Origin: Desmodesmus armatus
Taxonomy: Eukaryota; Chlorophyta; Chlorophyceae; Sphaeropleales; Scenedesmaceae
Direction: 5' to 3'
Length of the DNA stretch: 64,000 nt
Assembly (NCBI GenBank): GCA_007449985.2
Contig: VIIQ02000206.1
Location: 124,001-188,000, forward strand
The translations under genes were made by a program, and so were the position numbers. The notes beneath the pieces are model-generated. The model saw only the letters and a list, made by a program, of their open reading frames with translations. It did no database searches and was not told the DNA's origin. Positions 1-36,100 of this stretch are shown here, piece by piece. Position 1 is the stretch's first letter, and each line of letters opens with the position of its first letter.

Positions 1-698
1 TGTCAGTCTGTGTTTGAAACCAAAAGTGGGTGATGGTTGACGACACTGTCTTGTGCTCCAGGTTTCATCTGGCTCATACTTCCAGAGTAGGAGTGAACTA
101 GCCCCCTGGCTTTGCCGCAACCTTCTGTCAGCTTGCAAAGTTGCCCGGGTGGTGGGTCAGCTGCCAGTTGCCAGCTCCCACTGTGAGACTCCAACCTTGT
201 CACAGTCCTACTACAGTTTCTGGTTAGGTAGTAGTGACTTGACGCCGGGGCAACAGTGTTACAGGCAAGGGCCTTGCTGACACTTGTGCTGCAGGGCTGA
301 TCAGCTGCGCAGCTGTTCATGGTAACTGTTGCAGGGCCTACTGCTGCTGCTCATCGCAGCAACATGAGCTCCAAACACTACGAACATGCCTATATTGATG
401 GTTGATTTTATTCTGAGGCCTATCCGCAGCCCATCTCTCCTTTGGCAGTCAACCCACTGCACATCTCCTGTCGCCTGGGAGGTGACATGCTTGGCAAGTA
501 CACACGAAAGGTTTTGCGTCTTGTTCAGTTTGTTCATTCCCAAGCATTGAACAACGTGTGGCAGTTCACGGGCCTGTACTGCATCGTATCACCCCACACT
601 GTCAACACTGAGTCATCGAGCTTAACCCCGCCATCGACGCTTGACTGAATCCAGCAGAATGCTTTGTATCTTCGAATGGAGTGTCGGCGCGCGATATC
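1..698. other. Left flank without a recognised gene
   Basis: I see no exon, repeat or RNA gene that I can support here. Open frames on both strands are short and look like non-coding composition. The segment just before position 699 should hold the promoter and 5' UTR of the first glycosyltransferase gene, but no TATA-like or other core element is convincing. Confidence 0.4.
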
Positions 699-3436
699 AT
701 GAATGCAGAATCCATGGATTCGGTGCTGCCTGGAATAATGGCATCTGGTGCAGGCAGGCACAGTCATGCTCGATCATACACCCGTGCTTTCGTCCTATTT
801 GTCTTCTTGGGCATATATGTTATCTCAGCGGCCTTGTCTCGAGGCTCATCATCATCTTGGCACCGGTGGCACCACCCCACCAGCAAACTAGAGCAGTTAC
901 ACGCCACCCCAGTATACCAACTGCTGCAGGCTGCGAAGGATAAGGTAGAAGCAGGACAGGGATTAAATCAGTCGCAGCCAGGTCTGTTCAGTCAGTCTGG
1001 TTGCACAGTGGCTAGCCAACAGCTGCAAGGAGTGCTAGCAGCAGCTGCAGCATTTGAGACAGAAGCTCGCACGCAGGATGGCTTGCTGTCACGGAAAACA
1101 GCACACACAGTGGCTACAAAGCTGCGGCAGCAGTTCAGCCGGGAGTGGGCAGCAGTTTTGGCGCCCTTTTCCCAAGCGTCAGGCCCCAGCAACCGCACCT
1201 GCAGATCAGTGCGGCTGGCACCACCATCTGACACCCCCTCAGGCTCACAGACTATTTCACAGGTCAGCTGATTTTTCTGACTGTCAAAATAAGACCCTCG
1301 CAGCCGCTCATCTGGTGCAAACAGACTCAGCTTCTTGGCACATTGACCCTGCCTTTCTGTGTTGGCACATTGACTCTGTCTATTGGCTGGCGTGAGCTTT
1401 GTGAGCAGTATTGCTCATAATTCAACATTACAACAACATTAATTTAATTAAATTAATTGGCAATTAATTGGCAAGGCTGCAGTAGTGACCTGCACAATGT
1501 GTCATCATGGGTATATGCATGTGAGTCTCACTAGAACAGTCCTGCCAGGACGGCCGAACATTGACGCAAACAACGGACATAACATGTGCTTCATTGTAGC
1601 AGAGAGGTAGCAGAGTGTGTCTTATGGTAGGCTGACGTCCACATGGTTGGTGCCAGTTTGGTGCTCTAGTATATCTGCGGCACTCACAGTGCCTTTCTCT
1701 GGTCCACATAAAAGCTTTTGACCTGTGTGTGTCTCCATGCGTCTCTGCAGGACAATACTTCCAAGCCATCAACCGCCCTCCTACTGGTGCTGGGCGACTG
1801 GAGTCAGCTTGGCCGCATGCTCCGCCTCTACTCACTCAACCTCTTCACAATATGGAGCTACGCACGCACACAAGGCTACGGCCTAGAACTCTACGTTCAT
1901 GGCCAGCCATTGCCGAACGATATGCCTGTGTTCTTCATCAAGGTGCTGGGCGTGCACCATCTTTTTCACACCCTGGGGTATCAGCACGTCCTGTATCTGG
2001 ACTTGGATTCCTTCACCTCCACTCACTCATCTCCCCCGCTCTCACTCTTTTACGGGGAGTTCCCGGCAGCAAGTCTGCTGCTGCAAGCAGAGCATAATGT
2101 TTGCGCGGCAGCTATGCTATGGAGAAACACCCCCGAAGCAGCAGTACTGCTGCAGGCGTGGTGGGATGTAGGCGCCAGCGGCTGCTGTCCTAACTTCCCT
2201 CATGACCAGACAGCCCTCAAGCACATGGTGCTGGTGTACATGGCGAATGTCACCAGCCAACCATGGCTGTACGGTCCAGACATGCAACACCGCTTCAGGT
2301 GAGGTCAAAAGACCGTGTGCGCTGTTCTTTGTTGATGGCGGCTGCTGTAGCAGCAACTTGCCGACGGCTTGAAGCTGCACGTCTGGCAGTTCTGCCAGAG
2401 GGGTTCTGTCGCTTATGGTTTGGGGTTGGAATTCTGAGGCGCCAGGCAGCATTACTTGACTGAACATCAATGCCAACCTAGGATTATGGTCTATGGTGCA
2501 TGGTCAACATAAGCCTTAGCAGTCAGACTGCCTGCACCACTGACGGCAGAATTTGCTTGCTTCTTTCAGGCTCCCACCAAAGTCAGATGGAGCCGTGCAT
2601 GCCCCCACTGACAGTATCGCCTCCGATGCTGACATCCACAAGCAGCACACCCGAGCAACAGCGCAGCACACATCACCAACAGATGCTGCACCAGCGGCAG
2701 CAGCAGCAGCAGCACCAGCAGCAGCAGCAGCAGCACAGCAGACTTCTCAGAAGCTGTCTGAAGACCGATGGCCCCACCGTGTTAGTGCTTTGCTGGCTTT
2801 GCGGCCCCGATTGGAACAAACTCAGAGTGATGTTGGCTTTGTGGGCCTGGATGTGCACTATGAAGCCATGAAAGGGAGCTCCCAAAGGCGCACGGTGCTG
2901 CACAACTGCCTAGGACAGTGGCGGGGCTGTGTGCCGTTTGACACACCGTCACTGCTCTATCACACGGGCCACTGGATAATGGTGAGTGTCTGTTGGGCAC
3001 TAGAAGATCTGATCTTGCCAGTCGGTTGGTTGCATGGCTGCGCTATGCCGATGTCTGTAGCTGTAGCTGCAACCGTGGCTGTACCTTTACTTGTAAATGC
3101 TTCCGGGCCATGGGGACCTGTGTGGGCCTCTTTCTTCCCTATGACTTTTCCCCCTGCGGGTTTCGAAACCCTAGGGTTTGAATTCACCCCTAGCTCCGAG
3201 CTGTGAATCTGACCAACTTCACTGAAGCCGTGGCGGCTTTGTGTTTCTATGTCATGCTGCCCTGCCTGCAGGAGGACTTGTCAGAGCCGTGGTTGGCGCA
3301 GCGGTTGCTACACACTGTGAAGGATTGGAGCAGCACACTGGCCAGCCACCGTCCATCACTACTAGCAGCCCCACACAGCACTGAGGCCTCCTCAGCAGTG
3401 ATAGCTAGCCCAGCCCACCCAGCCAAGCCTGGCTGA
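699..3436 (+). CDS. GT34-like type II membrane glycosyltransferase (copy A)
   Basis: Four exons: 699-1262, 1751-2298, 2570-2981 and 3272-3436. All introns are GT-AG and the parts join in phase to 562 codons plus stop. The ATG at 699 is chosen because it precedes a single hydrophobic helix at about residues 30-46, after a short basic stretch, giving type II Golgi topology. The lumenal part shows YARTQGYGLELYVHG, a D-x-D motif in YLDLDSF (metal and nucleotide-sugar binding), a WRNTPEA segment before AWWD, and HDQTALKH. These resemble, in order, landmarks of the GMA12/MNN10 (GT34) family of alpha-galactosyl/xylosyl/mannosyltransferases. Exon 3 carries a Pro/Ala/Gln-rich insertion. The paralogue at 38491 confirms the exon calls: the final segment (LSEPWLAQ) aligns with LDPHWIAQ there. 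Donor and acceptor sugars cannot be told from sequence. GT34 assignment is inference from motif order; a related GT-A family is possible. Confidence 0.7.
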
Positions 3437-5044
3437 GCCGCGGTTGTTGTGGGAAGTTGCCAATCACCTGGCGGTTACAAGCACTGCCTGCCCGGCAGGC
3501 AGTTCAATCAGCACGTCAGGTATCGCCGCAGCATCCGTACCTGAGAGATGCATGAGGGATTGATCGCCTGCGGCCCTGGCCGATCATTGAGGCTTGCATC
3601 AATTGGCACAATTCAGTGCGGCTGGCGACTGTACAATAAGTACATGTACATTTTGTGACTGTCAGTGCTAGTTTCAGCATGTGACCACACAGCAAATGGT
3701 GAGGTCCGGGTCGTGTGTCAGGTCCTTATTGAACTTCATGATGAAAATGTTGACTGCCCATGTGCCACTCTCGCAGCTGGCCCGTGTTGTGAGTCAGCTA
3801 AGGAATGCATGTAGAATAAGATGTGTGATGCATGTTGAGTGAGATTTGTTGTGCATGTTAGAATGAGATTGTGATGCATGTTGAGTGAGAGTGCCTGAGT
3901 AAGTTATGTGCTTGTCGAGCCTGTGTCCACACCCGGTGCTAGCGCCTGTGCGAGAGCGGTAGCCACTGGCTTGGTAAGCGCTGTGCCATTTGCATTGCCG
4001 CAATGGCAGTGTTGTCATGGTTGCAAGTACAGTGCTGTCATGGTTACATGGGTGCCTTAGGCCAGCCAGTGCACAATGTGCCACAGCGCAGAGCGCCTCA
4101 ACCGCGTCTGTCTCTTCTTGTCATGGGTGCCATTCATAGCTGGTCACCTGCCCTGTCCTTATCCCTGCCTCCTTGTGTGTTGTGCTTCTGGTCGGTGCGA
4201 TTCACTCCTTTGTTGTTGCAACTTTTGAGTAATTACAGGCATAAGTGCAAAGCTGTTGTGTACAAAGAGCGCCTGAGGCATCCCAGGGCTCAAGGCTTCA
4301 TTCAGCATTCAAGGCTTGTAAGGCGTTATGTTTGATGATGTTGCATTGTCGCTGTGTGGTGACTGCCTTTGTTTTCACCGTACCTCTGGTGGGGTTGATT
4401 GGGCGCTTCTGTTGGCTTGCCAGCTGAGTGTAGTGCATGAATGCTAGTGCTGTTGTGTAGCAGCTCTGACTCTGTGAAGGGTTGTGTCGCAAAAGCACAC
4501 CTAACAGCAGCTGATGGCCAGCTGCCCACATGACTGAATATTTGCTGGCCGCACACGGGGATATCACCAACCGAATGCATCACAGAGGAAAGGTTGCCAC
4601 TGTTATGCGCAACACAAACAACAGGTACCCCCGGGTGCTTGTCAACATCATGGTCACCATGTACTGTTGTACTATCCTCAGTTCTGGACCATGAATTGCT
4701 GTTCTACCCTCAGCTCTGGACACCTGCTGAGAAGACACTTCATTACACAACCGTGAAATCAACAGACCCAGGCCTGCTGAACAACAAACTCCAAACATAC
4801 CGCAAAGCCTAAACACGTCCGGGGGTCTCACACTGCAGCAGCAGCATCTTGCTGGCCGCCAGGAATGGTGACCGTTGCACTGCTGTCAACATGCCACCAG
4901 CAGCACAACACTCGGTCCACCATCACACATCAAACCTGCTGCTGGTGTGGGTTCTGCAACACGTCTTGCAGGCACACAGAGGGCCCAAAGAGACGGGTCA
5001 TTGACTGCAGCTCTAGTGCCCTGCCCTGAACTAGCTGTCGGCAA
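3437..5044. other. Intergenic gap between copy A and the THO2 3' end
   Basis: No gene is supported. A short direct repeat of about 40 bp (gatgcatgttgagtgaga) occurs twice at roughly 3827-3893, and a smaller duplication of a tgtcatggtt motif lies near 4012-4050. The interval is where two convergent transcripts, copy A (+) and THO2 (-), should end. I could not identify reliable polyadenylation signals. Confidence 0.4.
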
Positions 5045-5530
5045 GCTGACCCCTCCCACAGCAGAGAGGCCCCTGCTGCTGCTGCTGCTGCTGCCGCCAC
5101 TGCTGCTGTTTGCTGCTGCAGCAGTACTGCTGCACCGCCTTGTTGTCAAGCCCCTCGCTTCCCTTGAGCTCCATCAAATCATGATGCTCAGCTATGATCA
5201 AGCTGACCCCTCCCACAGCAGAGAGGCCCCTGCTGCTGCTGCTGCCGCCACTGCTGCTGTTTGCTGCTGCAGCAGTACTGCCGCACCGCCCTGTTGTCAA
5301 GCCCCTCGCTTCCCTTGAGCTCCATCAAATCATGATGCTCAGCTGTGATCAAGCTGACCGTGCAGTAGCAGAGAGGTCCCTGCTGCTGGCTGCTGCCGCT
5401 AGTGCCTGCTGCAGCCGGCCTGCCACAGCGCCCTCTTGTCAGGCCCCTTGCTTCCTTTGAGCTTCAAGTGTTTATGGTTTGTGGTGCTCAGCTATGATCC
5501 AGCTGGCCACACCCCCAGCATGAAGGTCCG

Positions 5531-5569
<39 letters not shown>

Positions 5570-5570
5570 G
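5045..5570. repeat. ~150 bp tandem repeat next to the THO2 stop codon
   Basis: Three consecutive units start near 5045, 5200 and 5351, each opening with agctgacc, continuing through CTG-rich sequence and ending with gatgctcagct(a/g)tgatc. A fourth start at about 5501 (agctggcc) runs into the last THO2 coding segment. Units one and two are nearly identical; unit three is more diverged. They lie downstream of the THO2 stop on the - strand, so they are probably 3' UTR or echoes of the terminal exon. Confidence 0.7.
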
Positions 5571-5650
5571 AACAGCTGCTTCAATGGTAACTGTGCTGCT
5601 GCTGTTGCTGCAAACAGCTGCTTCGCGCTGGCTGTGCCGCTGCTGCTGCT

Positions 5651-29448
<23,798 letters not shown>

Positions 29449-30167
29449 GGGTCCAGCAGCAGCACTGTGTGCTACTGCTCAGCTGCTGTGAGTCTGCTCC
29501 TGTGCCTGCATGTGCCCAGATCAGTCGCGATGCAGACTGAACAATTCAAATGGATTGGAGGGCAGCTTCTGCGGTATGGAGACTGTGGTTGACAGACCCA
29601 GATCACAGAAGAACAAGTTGCTACCGTGTGCTGACGAGACGCCCAGCAGATAGTGCCCAAAGCCTGATCTAGTTGCATGCTCAATGTTCAAATCATACTT
29701 GGCCCACACTTTGTTCACAATCAGTTCACACCCTATCACGCTTGTGTTTTCCCGAAACCGCTGCCCATAGCCCACCCCAATCAAACAGTATGGTTGATAT
29801 ACGAGTTTTCCCTGCTTCTATGCTACACCCAGGTTCAGACTCGTCACTGCACACACAGCATCAAGGTATCTCTGACAGTGAGCTGTCCCCTTGCTTGTTG
29901 ACAGCAGGTTGGGAGCTCCTTTCCTCAGCTACCGCTGCTTATCTTGGTTGCACATACTACTTTTGACTGATTTTGAGCAAAGGGCTCCCTTTCGGTAGCA
30001 TGCAGCAACTGCACCACATCTGCAGGCTGTTTGACTTGAGCAGCAGGTCCGAAGCGGGCCCTGTTGCAGCTCTTGGGGACAGCCTGTGACAGCTGTTGCA
30101 TCCTTGAGTCCGGCATCAGCCTTCAGACCGCCGTGCAGTTGCAGCAGTTGCAGCGGTTGCAGCAGCC
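29449..30167. promoter_or_regulatory. Divergent intergenic region, THO2 and ENT
   Basis: This 719 bp gap separates the proposed THO2 ATG (29448, - strand) from the ENT ATG (30168, + strand), so both promoters must be here, unless untranslated first exons exist. A cagttgcag/cggttgcag repeat lies just 5' of the ENT ATG. No TATA box is obvious. The bidirectional role is inferred from gene layout only. Confidence 0.5.
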
Positions 30168-33100
30168 ATGTCTGGCGGCATGGCAACAGGCAATGCCCGA
30201 GTGCGCATCAAGGGCAGGAAGGGCAGTGTTACCCGCTTCCTTATCCTCTCGGTGGGTCTTCATATCACTATGATTGTATGTCTCGATGCATGCGCTGCGG
30301 GTGGCGGCAAAGCAGACGCTGGGGGCAGTTGCGTGCGGCAGCTGCACGCCATCTTGTCCAATGTACCTTCCCACCACTCCCCAAACTTACTCCAGCATGC
30401 GGGGCTGGGTCAGCTTGCTGATTGGGTGCAGAACAGTGTAGTGATACAATGACTAAATGGCAACAGCGGCAGCGGCAGCGCGGACAGGTACAAGAAATGC
30501 ATGTCAACATCCTGGGTGTCCGGGGGTGTCTGGGAGACAGGACAGGACATGTGTTCCTGCTGTCTGGCTGGCTGACTGCGCTGCAGATATCATACACTCT
30601 GCCATGGATCATCATGCTCTCGCAGTTAGCTTACTACAGCAAAGTGTATGGGCCACAGGTGGGGCTGCTGCTTCCCGGTTGCACTGCAGACTGCGTACAA
30701 ACTGCCATGGATGATCATGCTCTCACAGCTAGCATTCTACAGCAAGGTGTACGGTCCCCAGGTAACACACATGTCGCATGATGGTCAGCACATGATGCAT
30801 GTGTGCAATATCCGACAGCACCCCAGCACTGCACATCCTACCTTGGCAGCCCGCCGGCTCTTGCATACAGCAGTGGCATGCACATGCTGCAAGGATACCC
30901 TTTGTTTTCAAAACTTTGCATGTGCCTTTGACCTCACTAACTGCGAGGCTTGTGCCGTGTGCTGCGCTGTGTCGTGTCGTGCTGTGCTGCGGCACGCACG
31001 CGCTTGCGTCAATTGTCATCCTGTAGGTGCTGCTGCAGATGAACATCGCATACTACCTACCCAGCATACCAGGTAACACATCATGCGTACTGTTGCTGTT
31101 TAGGACACAATCCCAATCCTCGAGCGTGTGCGTGCACTGGCAACTTCGCACTGAACACTTGGCACCTTTCCTTTTCAAGCACCTGCACACACCCAGCAGC
31201 ATCTCTACTCAATGTATCTTCCCTATCAACACTGTACTAAACCGTCTGCTCACAATCATGTGCTCATGGCGTCTTACTGTTTGTTGTGCTTCAGTGCTGC
31301 TGCTTTTTGGTCAAGTGGAGAAGCTATTGGATGCAGAGTTCGGCCCCACCACCAGCATGGCCATGCGGCTCATGTCAGGTGAGGGAATGTACTGTGGCCC
31401 TTGTCTGTGGTTTATGCCCTATGAGCCTAATTTGGCTCCAGAAAGGGCGGTCAGGCGTGGCGCTGACCAATATTAGTAGTCAGTAGTAGTCTAACCCGCA
31501 ACAGCAGCGCCATAGTAGCAGTAGTAGTGTTGCCTCGTTGGCGCCCTGCAGGCTTTTCAAGCACGGCCTGAACGCAGACACATGTGTAGATGCCAGCCTG
31601 CTGTGCCACCCATGTGGCACACCTTGCAGTACATCAAGGGTTGAACCGCGTTTTATGGACCAGTCCTGCTGCCTCATGAGAAGGCAGGCTGTGCTGCATC
31701 TGCAGCGCTTGATGCTTATCACCCATCCAATCAGCCTGGCCATCAGCCTTGCTTGATATAGTGGATGTCGTCGTTGAAGTTCTGCTCCTGTGTCTGTTAT
31801 GCAAATGCAGGCCTCGCCGCTTGTGCAGCGCTTGCTGCGTACTACCCGTTCATGCCCACACACCTGGCCTACTTGCTGGGCCTGATTGTGGTGCTGGGGG
31901 CAGTCTCCGCGGTGGCTTTCAGCACAAGCTATCAGTTGGTGGCCTGGTTCAGGTAGGGAAGGGGGGGGGGGAGGCGAAAACAGATAAGGGGGGCGGGGGT
32001 TTTATGGCAAGGGGAGGAAGGAAACAGGGCATGGGCATGCCCAGCAGGCTGTATACAGCAGCAGTACACTTTGTTGTTTCTGTACTGTCATATGCAGGGT
32101 TATTGTGATGCCAGGGCATGAAGAGATTGAGCTGAGTTGCCTCCTGAATGCTGCTGTCTCTCGGCAGGTCTGCTGATACCATTGCACTCGGCATCGGATG
32201 TGTGGCGTCAGGGCCATTGGCGCTTGTTATCCAGGTGGGTGTGAACCCCCTCAGTCACACCGCCTGCCTGCACTGTGTTGAATCCAAATTTTAGTGTACA
32301 TTTTCACCCTAGACACCCTAGCAAAGGAGGAGCAGTGCCAGGGTACACTTGGTAGAAAAGGAGAAGCCTAGAGTGTTCATCTGGGAGGCGGCTCACCGAT
32401 TCATGTGCAGTCCGTGGCAGTTGTGGATTGCCAGTGCCATGCAGCCCCTTGCACCATGTGAAATCTACAGCCATCGTCAACCTCAGGGCACAGTTGTGTG
32501 CAACGCTGCCGTTCTTCTTGCTTGTGCGTGCTGTCCCTTGGTTGCGCAGATCGCCCTGCAGATCGGCACCAAGCCCAAACACTGGCAGTGGATCGCTCTG
32601 TTTGAGATCTCCGCAGCAATGGTGGTTGTCGGCATGTTGGCTGCGCTGTCGCTGCTGTGGCAGTATTGGGGGATTTTGTCTGGCAAGGTGCCTTACGATG
32701 ACGGCACGCGGCAGCCACTGCTTGACAGCGAAGTGCAGGTGCGACAGACAGTGCCAGGTTGATGGGGTGGGGGGCATGGTGTGCTGCGCTGTCTCTGCTG
32801 TAGCAATATTGGGGGATTCTTTCTGGCAAGGTGGCTTACGATGACGGCACGCGGCAGCCACTGCTTGACAGCGAAGTGCAGGTGCGGCACGCAATGTCAG
32901 GTGGATGGATGGGCCACGCTGTGTATTTGTGCAGGTGGATGTCCAGGCATAGTCGCGGGAGAACGACGTGTGCACGTGCATGCCTGTTTTTGCAGATCCA
33001 TGTGTGCGTGCGGGGTCCCAGTGTTGCCTGCTTGATGGCTTTGTAGTAGCCAGGCCACCAGGTTGCTGCGCACTACAGCTGCTGCTTGTATCCACACTCT

Positions 33101-36100
33101 ACTCCACTCCACTACCCAAGTTGTTGTTGCACGCACAAGCTCGCCATCACAGGAGCTCACGCGTGCGTATGTGTCACCTGCCCCCCTTCCTGTCCAAACA
33201 TCGCTATTGTGTTTGCCTCCGCAGGAGCAGCGCATTGAGGAGGAGGCAGATGAACAGGCGCTGATGTTGTCCCGCATGCTGACGCTGCAGGACCCTTTCC
33301 AGGGCTTCCCCTTCACCACTATGCCAGGTGGGTGGGTCATCTAAACACAGTTTGCCCAGAGGCTGTTGAAGCAGCAGCCTGTAGCAACACAGCTGCCAAC
33401 TGTTTCTCAGCCAATCCCAGGTCCCTTCAGCCCACCCACCTTCCTGTTGATTTGTTCCCAAGTCGCGGCTGCCGTTGTCTTCTCTGTGCCTGGCTTGCAG
33501 GCATGGTGATGCCTCACCCCTCGACTGTTCTCAGGCGAGCCGCCTCGGACGACATCACGGATAGGCGCCGCCACGCGCGCAGCGACCGCGCAGCCGTAGC
33601 AGCAGAAGCTGGAGTCGCCGGCCTCAAGCCCTCTGCGGCAGCAACCGCAGCAGCTGTGGCGGCAGCGTCAGCCAGCAGGCACCATCTGAAGCACAGCAAG
33701 ACATACGCACCTGGCAGGGCATCTGCCCCCTTGCATGCTGGCGAGGACTCCCTTTACGATGGCGGCATCAAAGCAGCAGCAGCAGGGGCAGGGGGTGATG
33801 CCGGCGCAAGCAGCAGCAGCGGCAGGAGCGGGGGTTTTCTTGCAGCGGCAGCAGCAGGCGGCGCCGTCGCGCCGGCGGCAGCGGCAGTAGCAGCCAGCGC
33901 ACGGGCAGTATCCTTGCAGCACTACAGTGGCCTGCCTATGGTGCCGCCGCCAGGGGGCAGTAGCACCTGGCTCCCAGACACAGAGCAGCAGCACCTCCAG
34001 GCAGGAGTTTCCTTGCAGCAGTATCCTTGCAGCAGCATGGGTGCCGGCAGCAGCGGCACCCCCATGGATACGCCAAAGGACGTGCCGTGGCTGGCCGGCA
34101 GCATGACAAGCATGAGCCCGCACAGCAGCAGGGCCCCGAGCCCCGGCCCGCATGGTTCAACAGCAGCAGGCGGTGCAGTGTCAGGTCGCTCGGCTGCCAG
34201 CGCAGCCATACCAGCGCCGGCGTTTTCGTATGCTGAGTCGATGTTGGGGGAGCTACCGCAGTTCCTGCCCTCTGCGTCAGTGCAGCAGCAAGGGGCGCAT
34301 CCTACAGAGCAGCAGCAGCCGCTGTTGACGTCCGTGTTGGGTGGGAGTGCCCCGGTGTTCCCCTTGGCAGCTAGCCTGCTAGATGAGCCGTCTGGTCACC
34401 ACAGCGGGTGGGGCCGCCATTCACAAGGGGGCTCTTCCTCCTCACAAAGCGAGGAGGGCGAGGGGGGACGAGAGGAGCATGTGCGGCCTTATGCAGGGGG
34501 TGCTGGTGCTGCTGCTGCCTGGGAGGCATACCCTCCCGCAGATGCCGGGGTAGGGGTGGGGGTGGGGTCACAAGGGGTGGTGTATCAGCAGCCCCCTGGG
34601 TCCATAGCCTCTACTGGGAGCCCTGTCAGCCCCTCACGGCTTCAGCAGGCCTTGCAGCACCATGCAGCTACCACTGCGTCCCAGCAACAGCAGGAGCTCT
34701 CGTTCTCGGACGCCCTGCCACCTCACCAGCAGCAGCAGGAGGGGACGGTGGCAGAAGCACCGGCGGCTCCAGTGGCTTGGAAGAAGGGCGGGCAGCATCA
34801 GCGGACGGCCAGTGTTGTCAGTGCAGCGGCGACGTCGGTGACGGCACTTGGGGAGTCTGTGTTGGGGGACGAGGACGCTGGGAAGGCTGAGAGCCTGTCT
34901 GACGTGTTTGTGGAGGTGTTGCAAGGTGAGGGGAAACCAGGGTAGCAGAGACGGCTGCAGTGATGGGATGCTGCGCAGTCATGCCTCCCAATCCACCCGG
35001 GTGCGGCAAGGCACTGCCATGGGTCCATCGCCCGCGACATGCTCGCCTGTGTGAGCAAGTGCGCGAAACCAGCAGTTACATCCTGATATCTTTATCTGTG
35101 GATCCTGACTCGTGACGGTGTCCATCATGTCCTGCCCTGCATACCATCAGGTACCTGGATGGTTGTTCTGGCGGCGTTGATCAGCAGCACCCTGCTGAAC
35201 TGCATCTTCCCCTTCTTTACGTATGTGGAGTCATCAGGCATGCTGGGGGAGTTCCTGCCACAGGTGAGAAGGGTTGACCTTCTGATGGGGGCAGGGAGTA
35301 TGTTACGTGGACATTCTCGCCATGCACCAATGGCATTGCCCACCTGGGTCGGGCCAAGTGAACCACATAAGTTCGCAGCATATCGCAAGCGTGATTTTTT
35401 TTGTTGCAGCGCTAACGTGAAGTGGTGTACGTGCAAGTCATGCTGTGCAGCGCCTGTCAGGCATGCTGGGGGAGTTCCTTCCACAGCCAGGCGGGGAAGG
35501 GCCTGCAGCTGCCGTGCACAGTTGGCTGGGGACGCCGAGGACATGCATGGCAGAGAATGAGCTGTAGCTGTTCCATACCGACCATTGTGTGCTCGTCTGC
35601 TTGACTATTGCCGCAGGTGCTGTTTTACACGCGCATGCTGTCCGACATTGTGGGCCGCATGCTGCCGCGCAAGAAGGCGCTGGCGATTACTAATCCTGTG
35701 GTATTGCTGGGGCTGTCGGCGGGGCTGCTGGTGGCCAGCGTGGCTTTCTTCACGTACCTACAGGTACGGCCGGGGTAGGCCATCCCCAGATTGAATATCT
35801 ATTGTATCTATTTGTCAGTGATGGATCATATGTGGCATCAGGACACGAAGTTGAAAACTATATCCGCCATGTGACAATGTGTTGTTTCTGTGTAACTGTA
35901 GCTGCGCTGTGCATGCCGCTGCTGGTGCAGGTCCCACCTCGCTTGCAGCATGACCCATATGTGCTGGTGCTGATCCTGCTGCTGTGGCTGTGTGGAGGGT
36001 ACATCAAGTGAGTATGTTGTTGAGCATATGCAGCAGCAGCACTCAAGCAAGTGGCGGCACCCAGGAAGCATAAGCGGTGGCATTTAGACAGCAGCAGCAA

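Noticed and set aside
681..698. Upstream GTG start for copy A
   Set aside because: Nuclear algal genes start at ATG; the ATG at 699 is followed by the expected short cytoplasmic segment and membrane anchor.
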